DNA of 64,000 nucleotides from contig JBNKHG010000025.1 of assembly GCA_050290225.1 (NCBI GenBank), positions 1 to 64,000 on the forward strand, in the 5' to 3' direction. Both the position numbers and the translations under genes were made by a program. This document shows, one piece after another, positions 1 through 8,603 of this stretch. The stretch's first letter is position 1, and every line of letters begins with the position of its first letter. The notes beneath the pieces are model-generated. The model had not been told where the DNA came from. It worked only from the letters and a program-made list of their open reading frames with translations, and ran no database searches. The stretch is from JBNKHG01 sp050290225. GTDB taxonomy: Bacteria > Pseudomonadota > Gammaproteobacteria > Pseudomonadales > Cellvibrionaceae.

Positions 1-1
1 T

Positions 2-124
2 AACAAGATTCGTGTACTGCAACGCCGCGCCTATGGTTACCGTGATGAGGAGTATTTAAAACTCAAAATCATCGCCTCTTTCCTCCCGCCTCTACCCAAA
101 AGGATGCTTTATGACCCACACTAA
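2..124 (+). pseudogene. ISL3-like transposase, 3' end only
   Basis: The frame is open from the window edge for 40 codons and ends in TAA. The peptide reads NKIRVLQRRAYGYRDEEYLK and then a short hydrophobic tail. This is the characteristic C-terminal end of ISL3-type DDE transposases, where the RRAYGYRDEEY block closes the protein. The catalytic core lies outside the window, so it cannot be said whether the gene is intact. No terminal inverted repeat was identified downstream. It suggests that the left part of the window is mobile-element-associated accessory DNA. Confidence 0.6.
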
Positions 125-262
125 TCCGCGTAGACCCTTAAAAATATCTGATGCCTATAGCCAATGTGCTGCCTATTACCATATGGCCGGGTTAACATTG
201 AAAAATAGTAACCAGGCCGGGAGTAAAAAAGTGCAAAACAATTGGAGTTCAAAGCTACGACT

Positions 263-868
263 ATGGCGACAAAGATTAATCAAAAACTGTATTCGGCCGA
301 TGTTGCTGATGAGCGGCGCGTCGAAAAAGCTGCTGCACAATTGGCCCATGATAGTTTAAATGCCGCGATAGCCAGGATGAATGATTTGGCGAGTAGTGAC
401 AAAAACAAGCTTATTGCGTTGGTTAAGCAATACAGAAGCGGTTGCAGTTTTGCCATTAACAATCCGGAAGCTTTCGCGCGACAGGTGCTTATGGCTGATA
501 GCAAGCCGACTGAGGCAAAGCCGGATCTGGCATTGGGGTTGAAACCGTTAGGCATAGATTCGAAACAAATATTAGCCCGAATTAAGTCCGGGGAATATAA
601 AGTGGGAAAAATCGGGGATGATTTTTGCTTACCGGAAAGCGAGAAAGTCACAGTTTCGTTAAATAGTGTGTTGGTGGAAAATGGAAAAGTGTGTCTGGAG
701 ATAAGTAAGGATTCCTGCAGCGCAAAGAATAACTGGTTAACTTATGAGTCTTATGTTCAGCGTTTATATCCCAATCATGATGTAGCTAAAGTATCATATG
801 CCAATACTTTCTCAATGAAGAATGGGGAAACCTATAATGGCAAAAAAATTATTGCCTGTATCACTTAA
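263..868 (+). CDS. hypothetical protein, 201 aa
   Basis: This open frame has codon use compatible with coding. I chose the ATG at 263 (MATKINQK); a TTG at 242 would add seven residues. It has no signal peptide and no membrane segment. The N-terminal half is helical and charged. The C-terminal half contains four cysteines and several beta-strand-like stretches. I do not recognise the family. It lies between a transposase remnant and a small lipoprotein-like frame, in DNA of lower GC than the housekeeping part of the window, which suggests accessory origin. Function unknown. Confidence 0.5.
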   Translation: MATKINQKLYSADVADERRVEKAAAQLAHDSLNAAIARMNDLASSDKNKLIALVKQYRSGCSFAINNPEAFARQVLMADSKPTEAKPDLALGLKPLGIDSKQILARIKSGEYKVGKIGDDFCLPESEKVTVSLNSVLVENGKVCLEISKDSCSAKNNWLTYESYVQRLYPNHDVAKVSYANTFSMKNGETYNGKKIIACIT

Positions 869-905
869 AATAGGGGAAAAATGAAATTTTAATGGCTGCT
901 TTGTT

Positions 906-1052
906 GTGATTTTTATTGTGATTGGCCTTTCCGGCTGCGCCAGTTTTGCATCACGCTCACCGCTACCGGTGATAGGCCGGAACATCACCCTGAAGGCTTT
1001 GTGGAAATCCCCTGGCATGAATGACTATCCTGTCTTGCGTTATTTCCAATAG
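906..1052 (+). CDS. possible small lipoprotein, perhaps frameshifted at its start
   Basis: A GTG-initiated frame of 48 codons encodes a hydrophobic start (VIFIVIGL), a lipobox-like LSGC with Cys at residue 11, and a short mature part ending PVLRYFQ. The hydrophobic segment is short for a signal peptide. An ATG with a purine-rich leader (MKF) lies about 25 bases upstream but in another frame that stops at once, so a one-base indel may have broken the normal start. It directly follows the 201-aa unknown gene on the same strand. The family is not recognised. It is listed because the lipobox is clear; expression is uncertain. Confidence 0.3.
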   Translation: MIFIVIGLSGCASFASRSPLPVIGRNITLKALWKSPGMNDYPVLRYFQ

Positions 1053-1185
1053 CCAAGTAGTGATCAAAATGCGAAGACCAATATCTACCATTGAGGGAGC
1101 ATCCAGAAACAACGGCTCTGTTTACAGCTTCCGGCAAATACCTATTTTCAGGCGATTGACTGTGAGTTGTAAGTAGACACTACGC

Positions 1186-1370
1186 TAGCCCGCATTTCTC
1201 ACCCGCTTTCTACGGCGGCGCTGCCCTCCTATAGTTTGTATAACAGTGCGTTCTCCCTTCAGCCGCTTCGACGTAGTGTTGGCTTCGCCTTCAGCGTCTC
1301 CCGTCCGAGCGCACTGTTATACAAACTTCAGAATAACCTCACTACGAAATCTGGTGAGAAATACGGGCTA
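1186..1370. repeat. 185-bp inverted-repeat element (MITE-like)
   Basis: The outer arms 1186-1210 and 1346-1370 are inverted copies matching at 22 of 25 bases, beginning TAGCCCG and ending CGGGCTA. Nested inside is a perfect 18-bp inverted repeat, 1233-1250 and 1310-1327 (AGTTTGTATAACAGTGCG and its complement). The loop between them codes for nothing convincing. The form fits a non-autonomous miniature transposable element or a large palindromic repeat. It occupies most of the gap 1053-1495, in which I see no gene. Confidence 0.6.
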
Positions 1371-1495
1371 GGTATGCTTGTCGAATAACTTGCGAGCGCT
1401 AAAGCACTTGGGGGGTACATTCCTGCGTCGCTATTAACCCGGCATAATTCCTGCGGGGTTAATAGCTCCTGAATTGAGTGCGAATCCCAACCAGA

Positions 1496-2098
1496 CTATT
1501 TCAGGTTTTCAGCGGTGTGTTTGGCGCCCGAAGCGGCAGCTTCGCCCCATAACCTTTTTAAAATTGCCGGGTCCTCGTTTATTTGATCTGCCGTAGCACC
1601 TCCCACATCTTTAAGCACAACGTGCTCAGTTTGCTTCCATATCTGTTTTCCAGTGGCATCATTAAGCGTTGTGGTATAGCGTAGTATGGGAACCAGCTTG
1701 GACGAGAATCCATGCGGCAAAGTCAAGCCATAAATCACAATATCCACACTTAGTGTGGCATCACTTGCCTGATTGTCCACAACGGTGAAGGTAGGGGATA
1801 ACGACAGCTGTTTCCTTAGCTCGTTATAGAGGATTTTATCGATGTGGATATCGTTTTTTTGCGCTAAGGCAATAATTTTGTCTTCTGTTTTCGCAGTGGA
1901 TTTTTCTACCAATAGACCGATAACCCCAAAGGTTGCCTCTGGTCCTGTATACCACATATCTTCAGGCACGGTGATGGCTGGATCAATATAAATACTGGAT
2001 ATATGTGCTTTGTCAGCTGCTGAGATAGGCGCGTTACCCGCACAACCATTTAATAAGCTCAATAGTATGACAAAAGGAAAGACGGTTAAAAATTTCAT
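1496..2098 (-). CDS. putative lipoprotein, 200 aa
   Basis: The N-terminus MKFLTVFPFVILLSLLNGCA is a clear lipoprotein signal with the lipidated Cys at position 19, so the protein is expected to be membrane-anchored in the envelope. The mature part of about 180 residues has no motif I can name. Its middle part has alternating hydrophobic residues (TLSVDIVIYGLTL) and a following stretch on conversion (TGKQIWKQTEH) like those of small periplasmic alpha/beta lipoproteins with a ligand- or stress-related role, but this is only a resemblance. It stands alone, convergent with the inverted-repeat element. Confidence 0.7.
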   Translation of the reverse strand: MKFLTVFPFVILLSLLNGCAGNAPISAADKAHISSIYIDPAITVPEDMWYTGPEATFGVIGLLVEKSTAKTEDKIIALAQKNDIHIDKILYNELRKQLSLSPTFTVVDNQASDATLSVDIVIYGLTLPHGFSSKLVPILRYTTTLNDATGKQIWKQTEHVVLKDVGGATADQINEDPAILKRLWGEAAASGAKHTAENLK

Positions 2099-2687
2099 AT
2101 CGCATCCTTAGATAGATAGTGATAGCAGTAGATACTACTATCGAGAGCAGTTTGCGTTTGCCAACGCTGCCCAGTCTACTCAAGTGCCGTAAAATCGCAA
2201 TACCAAGACCGCCCTTGAAATATCAGTAGCCATAACGAATGGTGGTGCCGGAATCCCTATAGCATGGTTTGGGGCAATAGCACTGCTTCCGCCATGGAAA
2301 ATCAGGTCAGGCTGGTTGGCATTGTAGGCCACTCCCCGCACGTGATGTGTGAGAGTCAACGACATTGAGGATTTTTCCAGCAACACCCTAAAATCGGGGT
2401 TTCTTCAAGGGGCACACCAAAGATATATTCAATGCGTTCTCCTTTCAGACATTTCACCATCAGGTTCGAGCCTTTTATGGCGAGGGGCGCTATCATCGTC
2501 AATCATAGATCACGATGGTGACAGCAGGTGCAAATATTTTTGCACATGTTTACCTTCAGACTGTGCGTTGCAAGCCAGTTAACCGAGTGGAGCGACGCCT
2601 GACCAAAGGTTGGATGCTTTAGCGCCTCTTTCGCGCTATAGTGGCCGCCTCTTACCTGAAAATTTTCTTTCGCAGTGGCGCCCTTGT
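2099..2687. other. 589-bp intergenic stretch with no supported gene
   Basis: The short open frames on both strands have no ribosome site and no recognisable family. A small dyad (AGTAG-ATA-CTACT) lies just upstream of the 200-aa lipoprotein gene near 2125-2142 and could belong to its promoter region. Otherwise nothing was recognised. The sequence could include decayed coding DNA. Confidence 0.4.
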
Positions 2688-3281
2688 ATGCAGAGCAATC
2701 CCCTCGTGGCGACAATCTTACAGATTCTCCGGGAGAACCCCAACGGATTCAGCGAGCACCAACTGCTCACCCGGCTGGCACTGGAGGATTCCGCATTGCA
2801 ATCCCTGTTGGGCGATACCACCGAATTGCAGCTGTTCCGCAAGCACTTTCTGGTGATGAATGCGCTTTACACGCTGCGCCCCAGGCTGATGGCGGAAGGT
2901 TTTTGTCTAAACATTTCACCGCTCAAAATACAGCTGCAGTCTGTGTTGACGCCATTCGCGGAAGGCTTGCCCGATACCGGCGGTCAACACGCCCTGAGCG
3001 ATTACTATCTGGACTGGCGGCATTTTGAGCAAAGCAGCAGCGACTCGGTCGATAAGTTGTTGCGCACTTTTTGGCAGCGCTATTTTGTCGACGATAAACA
3101 GCAAGCCGCCCTGGCTGTCCTGCAGCTCGAAGCCTCTGCCAACTGGACGGATATCCGCGCCCGGTACCGACGCCTTGCCGCAGTGCACCACCCGGATCGC
3201 GGAGGGGAGGCCGAACAGTTCAGGCGCGTACAAGAGGCCTATGAATTGTTGGCCTGTTGCCGGGGTACGGTGCGCAACTGA
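2688..3281 (+). CDS. DnaJ-related protein with C-terminal J domain
   Basis: The protein has 197 residues if begun at the ATG at 2688 (MQSNPLVATIL). The last 50 or so residues form a J domain: YRRLAAVHHPDRGG contains the invariant HPD tripeptide, followed by the helix FRRVQEAYELL. The N-terminal part is the helical region typical of the DNA-J related family, in which the J domain sits at the C-terminus and not at the N-terminus as in true DnaJ. Such proteins probably recruit DnaK to a particular client; the client is unknown. An upstream TTG (2610) would extend it by 26 residues of less typical sequence. Monocistronic. Confidence 0.8.
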   Translation: MQSNPLVATILQILRENPNGFSEHQLLTRLALEDSALQSLLGDTTELQLFRKHFLVMNALYTLRPRLMAEGFCLNISPLKIQLQSVLTPFAEGLPDTGGQHALSDYYLDWRHFEQSSSDSVDKLLRTFWQRYFVDDKQQAALAVLQLEASANWTDIRARYRRLAAVHHPDRGGEAEQFRRVQEAYELLACCRGTVRN

Positions 3282-3433
3282 ATGAGCAAGACCTCTGACA
3301 CGTCATAACAATGGCTGCTGAACCCTCCTTGTCGGCATCCCGGTCCATATCCTGAACTATACTGAACTGACCGCCCGCATTCCTGTCGAATTGACGTACT
3401 ACATTCAAGCAGAATGACTAAAAAGGAGTTGCA

Positions 3434-4321
3434 ATGAATATACCATCCTCTTTTTGGACGCGTTTATTTGTCGCTTCACTGATGACTGTGTGTTTGGATA
3501 CCAGCGCACAGGTGGTTAATGCGGGAAGTACCCTGACCTCGCCGGATTTGGCAGGGAATGGCTTGACACCGGAGCAGATGGATAGCTTGAGAAACAGTGA
3601 TCAGTACCAACAGTCACTCAGTGAACTGCAGCGGCTCGCCACCGAACAACCCGATCAGGAAGCCTTTGGCACTGTCCTGCTGGCCAGGGGACTCTCCCGC
3701 GATGAGATAGCGAACTGGCTGGAAACCTGTGATTGTGTGGTCGTGAACCTGGAGAGTCGTTTTCTACAACAGGGCGGGCAAAGCAGTGGAAACGCCTCTT
3801 TTTCCGATTTTGCGTTATATGAAGGCAGCGTGATGGAACGGCTGGTCTTTTTTGAAACCCGACATCGGAAAAGGCATGCCATGATGATCGAGGCCTTCAG
3901 GCGGAAAAACGTCGATCCAGGGATCGGTCCTATGCCAACCCCCGGCAGGATGCCACCTTCCTTTTTCGGCGGTTGTCGACCCTCGGAACCGTTACCTGAA
4001 CAGCGGAATGTGCCCGAACCGCTGACAGTGCGCGAAATGTCGTTCAACTATATTCAGCTGCAGGTTATCGCTTCCTATGCCGGCCTGGCTTATATGCAAA
4101 ATCTGCCGGACGTCTTTTGGGTCAGAAGCGTGCCGGAAAAATACAACCAGCTTATGCTTGACAGTTTTATGAGCCGTGCCGAACAGCTGCGCCCCCTGGT
4201 TGAAACCAACGATCTCTGTGGGGATATGGCCCGCGGCCGCGCGGTACGTTTGGGTACCGTTCCTGCATTGGATACCGCTCCGGCATTTGTGATTGATCCA
4301 TCGGGCGCGCCCCTCCATTAA
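3434..4321 (+). CDS. secreted hypothetical protein, 295 aa
   Basis: The gene has a good ribosome site (AAGGAG, about 7 bases before the ATG). The first 26 residues form a signal peptide ending TSAQ, so the protein is exported. The mature chain contains a CDC motif at about residues 98-100 and a proline/glycine-rich segment near 160-175 that includes another Cys. The C-terminal third is helical. I do not recognise a domain. It stands alone between the J-domain gene and a convergent peptide transporter. Confidence 0.7.
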   Translation: MNIPSSFWTRLFVASLMTVCLDTSAQVVNAGSTLTSPDLAGNGLTPEQMDSLRNSDQYQQSLSELQRLATEQPDQEAFGTVLLARGLSRDEIANWLETCDCVVVNLESRFLQQGGQSSGNASFSDFALYEGSVMERLVFFETRHRKRHAMMIEAFRRKNVDPGIGPMPTPGRMPPSFFGGCRPSEPLPEQRNVPEPLTVREMSFNYIQLQVIASYAGLAYMQNLPDVFWVRSVPEKYNQLMLDSFMSRAEQLRPLVETNDLCGDMARGRAVRLGTVPALDTAPAFVIDPSGAPLH

Positions 4322-4357
4322 AACCGCCGTTAGACGGCGTAACGCATGCGGGTGGAG

Positions 4358-4574
4358 ATCAGCCCGGTTGAATGACCGATTTCCTGTCCCATACGGCTGA
4401 TGATTGGTCGTAAAGCGAAGCCGAATTTAAAATGATATCGCGTTCGGCCAGCAGGTTGTTGGCCATATGGGCGACACGCTCCCGGATATTGCTGATCGGC
4501 GCCAGGCCGTTAATGGCGATACGCATAACGCCGATGGGCGCACAATTTAATAACAGGTCTGTTCGCTCAATCGG
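4358..4574 (-). pseudogene. possible decayed reading frame
   Basis: On the minus strand a continuous peptide (CAPIGVMRIAINGLAPISNI..., then IRERVAHMANNLLAERDI) runs about 65 codons with no start and ends in a stop near 4358. A second frame continues to about 4332 with equally protein-like sequence (SRMGQEIGHSTGL), as expected after a frameshift. The family is not recognised. The small hairpin at about 4326-4341 (CGCCGT-TAG-ACGGCG) may be a weak terminator. Confidence 0.25.
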
Positions 4575-6203
4575 TTAATGCACCCCGTGCATGCCTTTTC
4601 GTAAAAACGGGGAAATCAACACGATAAACACACCAACCCCAATGCCGGTCCACATCAAAAACTGGTAGAGCTCGGTATAGGTAACCAATGCGGCGGCGAC
4701 ATCCTGAGTGGCTCCTTCCGTGGTGTCGATAGCGGCCAGCTTGCCAATTCGGGTGGCTACCGTTTCCGATAGGGATGTCGCTAAAAACCAGGTGCCCATA
4801 CTGACGCCCACAACGCGACCGATGGACAGCTTGGTGACGGCGGAGAGGCCTACGGGAGAAAGGCAGAGTTCTCCCGTGGTGTGCAGCAGGTAAGCCAGGA
4901 CCAGCCAGATAACGGCCACCTTGCCGTCTTCACCCACGTAGGCAGCGCCTACCACCATAGCGCCAAAACCGAGGCCGGCCTGGATAATACCGAGGCCGAA
5001 TTTCACCGGCGTCGAAGGTTCCCAGCCCCGGCGTGCCAGCCAGACCCATGCGCCGGCAAACAGCGGTGCAAACGTGAAAATAAACATCGGATTGAGCGAG
5101 CCAAACATGGAGGCGCGCAGCTCGGAGCCCAGCACCTGGCGATCCACAACCCGGTCGGCATAGAGCGTCATACTGCCGGCGGACTGTTCAAACAGGGCCC
5201 AGAACACAACTGACGAGGCGATTAGCGCCATCAGCACCAGGGTTCGGTGGAGCTCTTCGCGGCTACCGGTGAGCAGGGCGTAGAGGGGGATTCCCCCCAG
5301 ACAGGCCACCAACAGGATATTTTGGGTGATATGGACCACCGGTTCACGTTGCAGCAATAACCACATCACACCCAGCGAGAGGATACCGCCCAGGTAGATA
5401 ATCCACTCGCGACTGATAGGGCCGAGCCAGGGTTGTTGGAGTTTTTCCGGCGCCTTCGGTTCAGCCAGGCCCCTCAAATGGGGCTGCCCCTTGAGAAAAG
5501 TGATCAAACCGATAATCATACCGACGCCGGCAGCGCCAAACCCGTAGCTCCAGCCAAAGGTTTCACCCAGCCATCCGCAGAGCAGGATGGCGGCAAAGGC
5601 ACCGATATTGATGCCCATATAGAAGATGGTAAATCCGGCGTCTCGGCGAGGGTCGTCGTCGGTGTAGAGCTGGCCGACAATGGTGGAAATATTCGGTTTG
5701 AGAAAACCCACGCCGACGGTGATCAGGGACAGGGCAAAAAAGAACACGTTCAGTGCTACCACATCCTGGATGACCACGGCTTCCTGCAGTCGGGTGCCTG
5801 CGGCGATTATGGCGCCGTTGTTGAGCGTAAGATCATTAGCGAGGATGGTTCCTGCGTCATAACGAACTGCCTGGGCACCTTCGACCCCCATTAACAAATG
5901 GCCACAGGCCAGCAGGATGGCGCCAAAGACCACGGCTTTGCGCATTCCCAGGTAGCGATCGGCCAGCAGGCCACCGATCACCGGCAGGGCATACACCAGA
6001 CCCGCGTAGGCGCCGAGTACGTCATAGCCCGCCTTGTCGCTGAAAAGGTGGTACTTGGTCAGGTAGAGCAACAGGAGAAATTTCATGCCGTAAAAGGAGA
6101 AACGTTCCCAGAGCTCGGTGGCAAAGCAGACATACAGGCCTTTGGGGTGGCCGAAGAAGTCGCCGGCATGGGCTGCAGTAGTGGGGATAGAGGTGGTTAC
6201 CAT
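4575..6203 (-). CDS. POT/PTR2 family proton-dependent oligopeptide transporter
   Basis: This 542-residue inner-membrane protein has about 14 hydrophobic segments. It imports di- and tripeptides by proton symport. The POT signature is clear: ELWERFSFYG near residue 30 (the ExxERF motif of TM1) and the PTR2 signature FYMGINIGAF around residue 195. A DRYLGMRK loop after TM2-TM3 is the MFS motif A. The length fits the family (about 500), with a modest insertion near residues 110-150. The gene is transcribed alone, divergent from the TPR lipoprotein gene. The substrate within the peptide class cannot be read from the sequence. Confidence 0.92.
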   Translation of the reverse strand: MVTTSIPTTAAHAGDFFGHPKGLYVCFATELWERFSFYGMKFLLLLYLTKYHLFSDKAGYDVLGAYAGLVYALPVIGGLLADRYLGMRKAVVFGAILLACGHLLMGVEGAQAVRYDAGTILANDLTLNNGAIIAAGTRLQEAVVIQDVVALNVFFFALSLITVGVGFLKPNISTIVGQLYTDDDPRRDAGFTIFYMGINIGAFAAILLCGWLGETFGWSYGFGAAGVGMIIGLITFLKGQPHLRGLAEPKAPEKLQQPWLGPISREWIIYLGGILSLGVMWLLLQREPVVHITQNILLVACLGGIPLYALLTGSREELHRTLVLMALIASSVVFWALFEQSAGSMTLYADRVVDRQVLGSELRASMFGSLNPMFIFTFAPLFAGAWVWLARRGWEPSTPVKFGLGIIQAGLGFGAMVVGAAYVGEDGKVAVIWLVLAYLLHTTGELCLSPVGLSAVTKLSIGRVVGVSMGTWFLATSLSETVATRIGKLAAIDTTEGATQDVAAALVTYTELYQFLMWTGIGVGVFIVLISPFLRKGMHGVH

Positions 6204-6270
6204 TGGAGAACCCCGGGGTTTGTCGCTGTTTTATTCGTATTTAGAGTGCGTATCCGGAAACCAAAAAAGC

Positions 6271-6334
6271 TTGCCGCTTGCTGCTTGCAACTTGCCGCTT
6301 GCTGCTTGCAACTTGCCGCTTGCAACTTGCCGCT
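6271..6334. repeat. short tandem repeat (21/14/7-bp units)
   Basis: Two perfect copies of the 21-mer TTGCCGCTTGCTGCTTGCAAC (6271-6291 and 6292-6312) are followed by a 14-base shortened copy and an 8-base remnant. All are built from a 7-base core, TTGCNNC. The repeat lies in the 309-bp gap between the peptide transporter and the TPR lipoprotein gene, upstream of the transporter start. No other feature was recognised in that gap. Confidence 0.8.
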
Positions 6335-6512
6335 CCCAGCTGTATCCGAATGCGCACTATTCAGACGTTTGATCCCAAACATCGCACATACGGGCCAGGT
6401 CCCCGGAACAGGGATAGTTTGGCGTATTTATCCTCTTTGTCCACCCTTTTCTCCGAGGTTTCCCCCGCACGTCTATACTTTTCTAGAGATCTCTATCCTT
6501 CCCGGAGGTGGT

Positions 6513-7688
6513 ATGGCGCTTCGGCGGAGATGTGCACAATTGATAGCGGTGCTGTTACGGTTCGTGCTGCTGGGTGGGTGCCTTTGGTTGCTGGGGTGCA
6601 CAACGCTTGGCACGGTGGTTGGCCCCGCCGATCGGGCGTTGCAGCGGTTGCTGGCAGGTGAAACCCTGATGTCGCCCTCGCAGGTTTCCTGGGCATTACC
6701 ACGGGAACCGTTGATCAGGGTCGACGATGAGATGCGCGAGTTTATTCGCGCCTATGTTCCGGCGCACGCCAATCAGAATGCCAAGCTGAGAGCACTGGTC
6801 TACGCCGTGACACATCCCGGTCTCCTGGGTTTCCGTTACGATTCACAAGCCACCTATACCGCCGCCGAAGCATACCTGCAGCAGCGGGGCAATTGCCTGG
6901 CATTTTCAGCACTTTTTATCGCCCTGGCGCGGGAAGTGGGCCTGAAGGCCAGCTTCAATGAAGTGGAGGTGCCCCCTGACTGGGACCTGTTGGGCGAAAA
7001 CACCTTTGTGCGCTACAAACATGTCAACGTTCTTGTACAGCTGCGTAGCGGCCGTCAGATCGTGGATTTAAAGTTGAGGGATTACGAGTCCGATTTCCCG
7101 CAGCGGCGTATCAGTGACCGCCTCGCGCAGGCGCAGTACTACAATAATCGCGGAATGGCTCTTTTGGGGCGAGGTAGTTACCGGGAGGCCTTTCCCTATA
7201 TGCGTCGCGCCCTGGAGCTGGCGCCGGAAACCGATTACCTGTGGAATAACCTCGGCAGTCTCTACCGGCGCGCCGGTTTCCTGACGGAAGCTGAAATTGC
7301 CTACCGGCAAGCGTTGCGGTTGAATCCGCATCAGCAATTGGCGCTCAGCAATCTGAGTCGTCTTTATCTGCAGACCGGCGACCGCGAGAGGGCTGCGGTC
7401 TATGCCGAAGCGGTTAAGCGTTTTCGTTTGGCAAACCCCTACTACCGTTTCTATCGGGCGCAAACCGCAGTGGATGCAGGTGATTTTGATGAAGCCCGTG
7501 ATCACATCCAGCAGGCGATTCGCTCGGAGCCGAAGGAGCCGCGCTTTCACAACCTTGCCGCCGATATTTACCAGGCCCTGGGGTTAACGGACAAGGCTCT
7601 AGAGAGTCGCGAACGTGCCACCCGTCTGGGTGCAGAAATGGCGTTTGCTCCAGTGCGTCAATCCAATGCCCTGGCCGGTGTTCCCTGA
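6513..7688 (+). CDS. lipoprotein with transglutaminase-like and TPR domains
   Basis: The start at 6513 follows GGAGG at 6504-6508. The 391-residue protein begins with an arginine-rich signal and a lipobox LWLLGC (Cys near residue 24). Residues about 75-190 resemble a transglutaminase-like/protease fold: GNCLAFSALFIALAREVG holds the likely nucleophilic Cys, and the YKHVNVLV block the His. From about residue 205 there are at least four TPR units, beginning AQYYNNRGMALLGRGSY. The combination suggests an envelope-anchored scaffold or processing enzyme. The substrate is unknown. It ends at a good terminator. Confidence 0.8.
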   Translation: MALRRRCAQLIAVLLRFVLLGGCLWLLGCTTLGTVVGPADRALQRLLAGETLMSPSQVSWALPREPLIRVDDEMREFIRAYVPAHANQNAKLRALVYAVTHPGLLGFRYDSQATYTAAEAYLQQRGNCLAFSALFIALAREVGLKASFNEVEVPPDWDLLGENTFVRYKHVNVLVQLRSGRQIVDLKLRDYESDFPQRRISDRLAQAQYYNNRGMALLGRGSYREAFPYMRRALELAPETDYLWNNLGSLYRRAGFLTEAEIAYRQALRLNPHQQLALSNLSRLYLQTGDRERAAVYAEAVKRFRLANPYYRFYRAQTAVDAGDFDEARDHIQQAIRSEPKEPRFHNLAADIYQALGLTDKALESRERATRLGAEMAFAPVRQSNALAGVP

Positions 7689-7723
7689 GCGAAAGCTGTT
7701 ATTTTATTGGCATAAATACAGGC

Positions 7724-7748
7724 GGGGCCTTGTATGGGCCCCTTTTTT
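7724..7748 (+). terminator. intrinsic terminator after the TPR lipoprotein gene
   Basis: The stem GGGGCC (7724-7729) pairs with GGCCCC (7737-7742) across a 7-base loop, followed by six T. It lies 36 bases past the stop codon. The remainder of the 398-bp gap up to the OsmC gene holds nothing I recognise. Confidence 0.8.
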
Positions 7749-8086
7749 GTCTTGTTGCTGTAATTCCCTTTGAGCGATTGAGTTATATCAAAGCGCCTGA
7801 CCGGCGACCATTTTAGGCTGTCTTCTGATCCACAATCCCGCAATGTACAGACGTTATGACATTCGGTAGAAACAGGAATTCAATGGGAGTGCGGTTGCCT
7901 CTGACTTACATTGGGCAGGGATTGCATTGAGCAGGCTTGATCCCGATGAGCGGGCCGGGGGTGAGTGGGGGATATTCGCGGCGCTCTCAGCCTGATAATC
8001 ACTCGACGGAGACGACATTCCCAGCCTTTGCGCTTAACCGGTAAGGGTGTGACCGACGATCTCACCACACAACTGAAGACTTTTAA

Positions 8087-8524
8087 ATGGAACAATTACC
8101 GCACACCTACAGCAGCCGCATTTGCGGAACACCCAACGATAATTTGCATACCGTGACGGCGCATCTGCCGTCGATGTCGCTGGCACCGCCCCAACAGTTT
8201 GATGGTCCCGGAGATCAGTGGTCGCCGGAAGAGTTGTTGATGGCATCGGTATCCGGTTGTCTTGTCCTGTCGTTTCGGGCCATCGCCAAAGCGTCCGGCC
8301 TGGATTGGTTGTCTATCGACTGTGAGTCTGAGGGCTCGCTGGAGAAGGTTGACCATCAGGTGCAATTCACCCGCATTGTCTCCCGGGTAACCTTGGTGAT
8401 CGCTGAGGCCGGTGATCAGGCTAAAGCGGAAAAGCTCTTGCTCAAGGCCGAGGAGACCTGCTTTGTCAGTAATTCTCTGGCCTGTGAAACAGAATTGGAT
8501 GCGCTTGTCCTGATTCGGGACTGA
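8087..8524 (+). CDS. OsmC/Ohr family protein
   Basis: This 145-residue protein matches the OsmC superfamily in length and layout. The two conserved redox cysteines are visible in SGCLVLSF (about residue 58) and CFVSNSL (about residue 125). The block GPGDQWSPEELLMASVSGC is the typical entry to the first of them. Members reduce organic or fatty-acid hydroperoxides with the paired cysteines. Whether this one is OsmC, Ohr or the YhfA-like type cannot be decided here. The gene is monocistronic and ends at a hairpin. Confidence 0.85.
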   Translation: MEQLPHTYSSRICGTPNDNLHTVTAHLPSMSLAPPQQFDGPGDQWSPEELLMASVSGCLVLSFRAIAKASGLDWLSIDCESEGSLEKVDHQVQFTRIVSRVTLVIAEAGDQAKAEKLLLKAEETCFVSNSLACETELDALVLIRD

Positions 8525-8571
8525 TCTCTCCGCTATATAGCTGTTGTCCTTCGATAACGCTGTGGAAACGT

Positions 8572-8603
8572 CAAGCGGGGCAATACCCCGCTTGTCGCCG
8601 TTT
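8572..8603 (+). terminator. terminator hairpin, probably shared by two convergent genes
   Basis: A perfect 9-bp stem, CAAGCGGGG (8572-8580) and CCCCGCTTG (8586-8594), has a 5-base loop. A T-rich tract follows on the plus strand shortly after, closing the OsmC gene. The stem also lies just beyond the stop of the convergent porin-like gene. Confidence 0.7.

Noticed and set aside
2180..2582. Two opposing open frames in the gap before the J-domain gene
   Set aside because: No good start, no recognisable domain and poor codon use; kept only as part of the gap description.
5898..6512. Open frame extending the TPR lipoprotein upstream by over 200 codons
   Set aside because: It overlaps the peptide transporter on the other strand and lacks coding character; the lipobox start at 6513 with GGAGG is clearly the real one.
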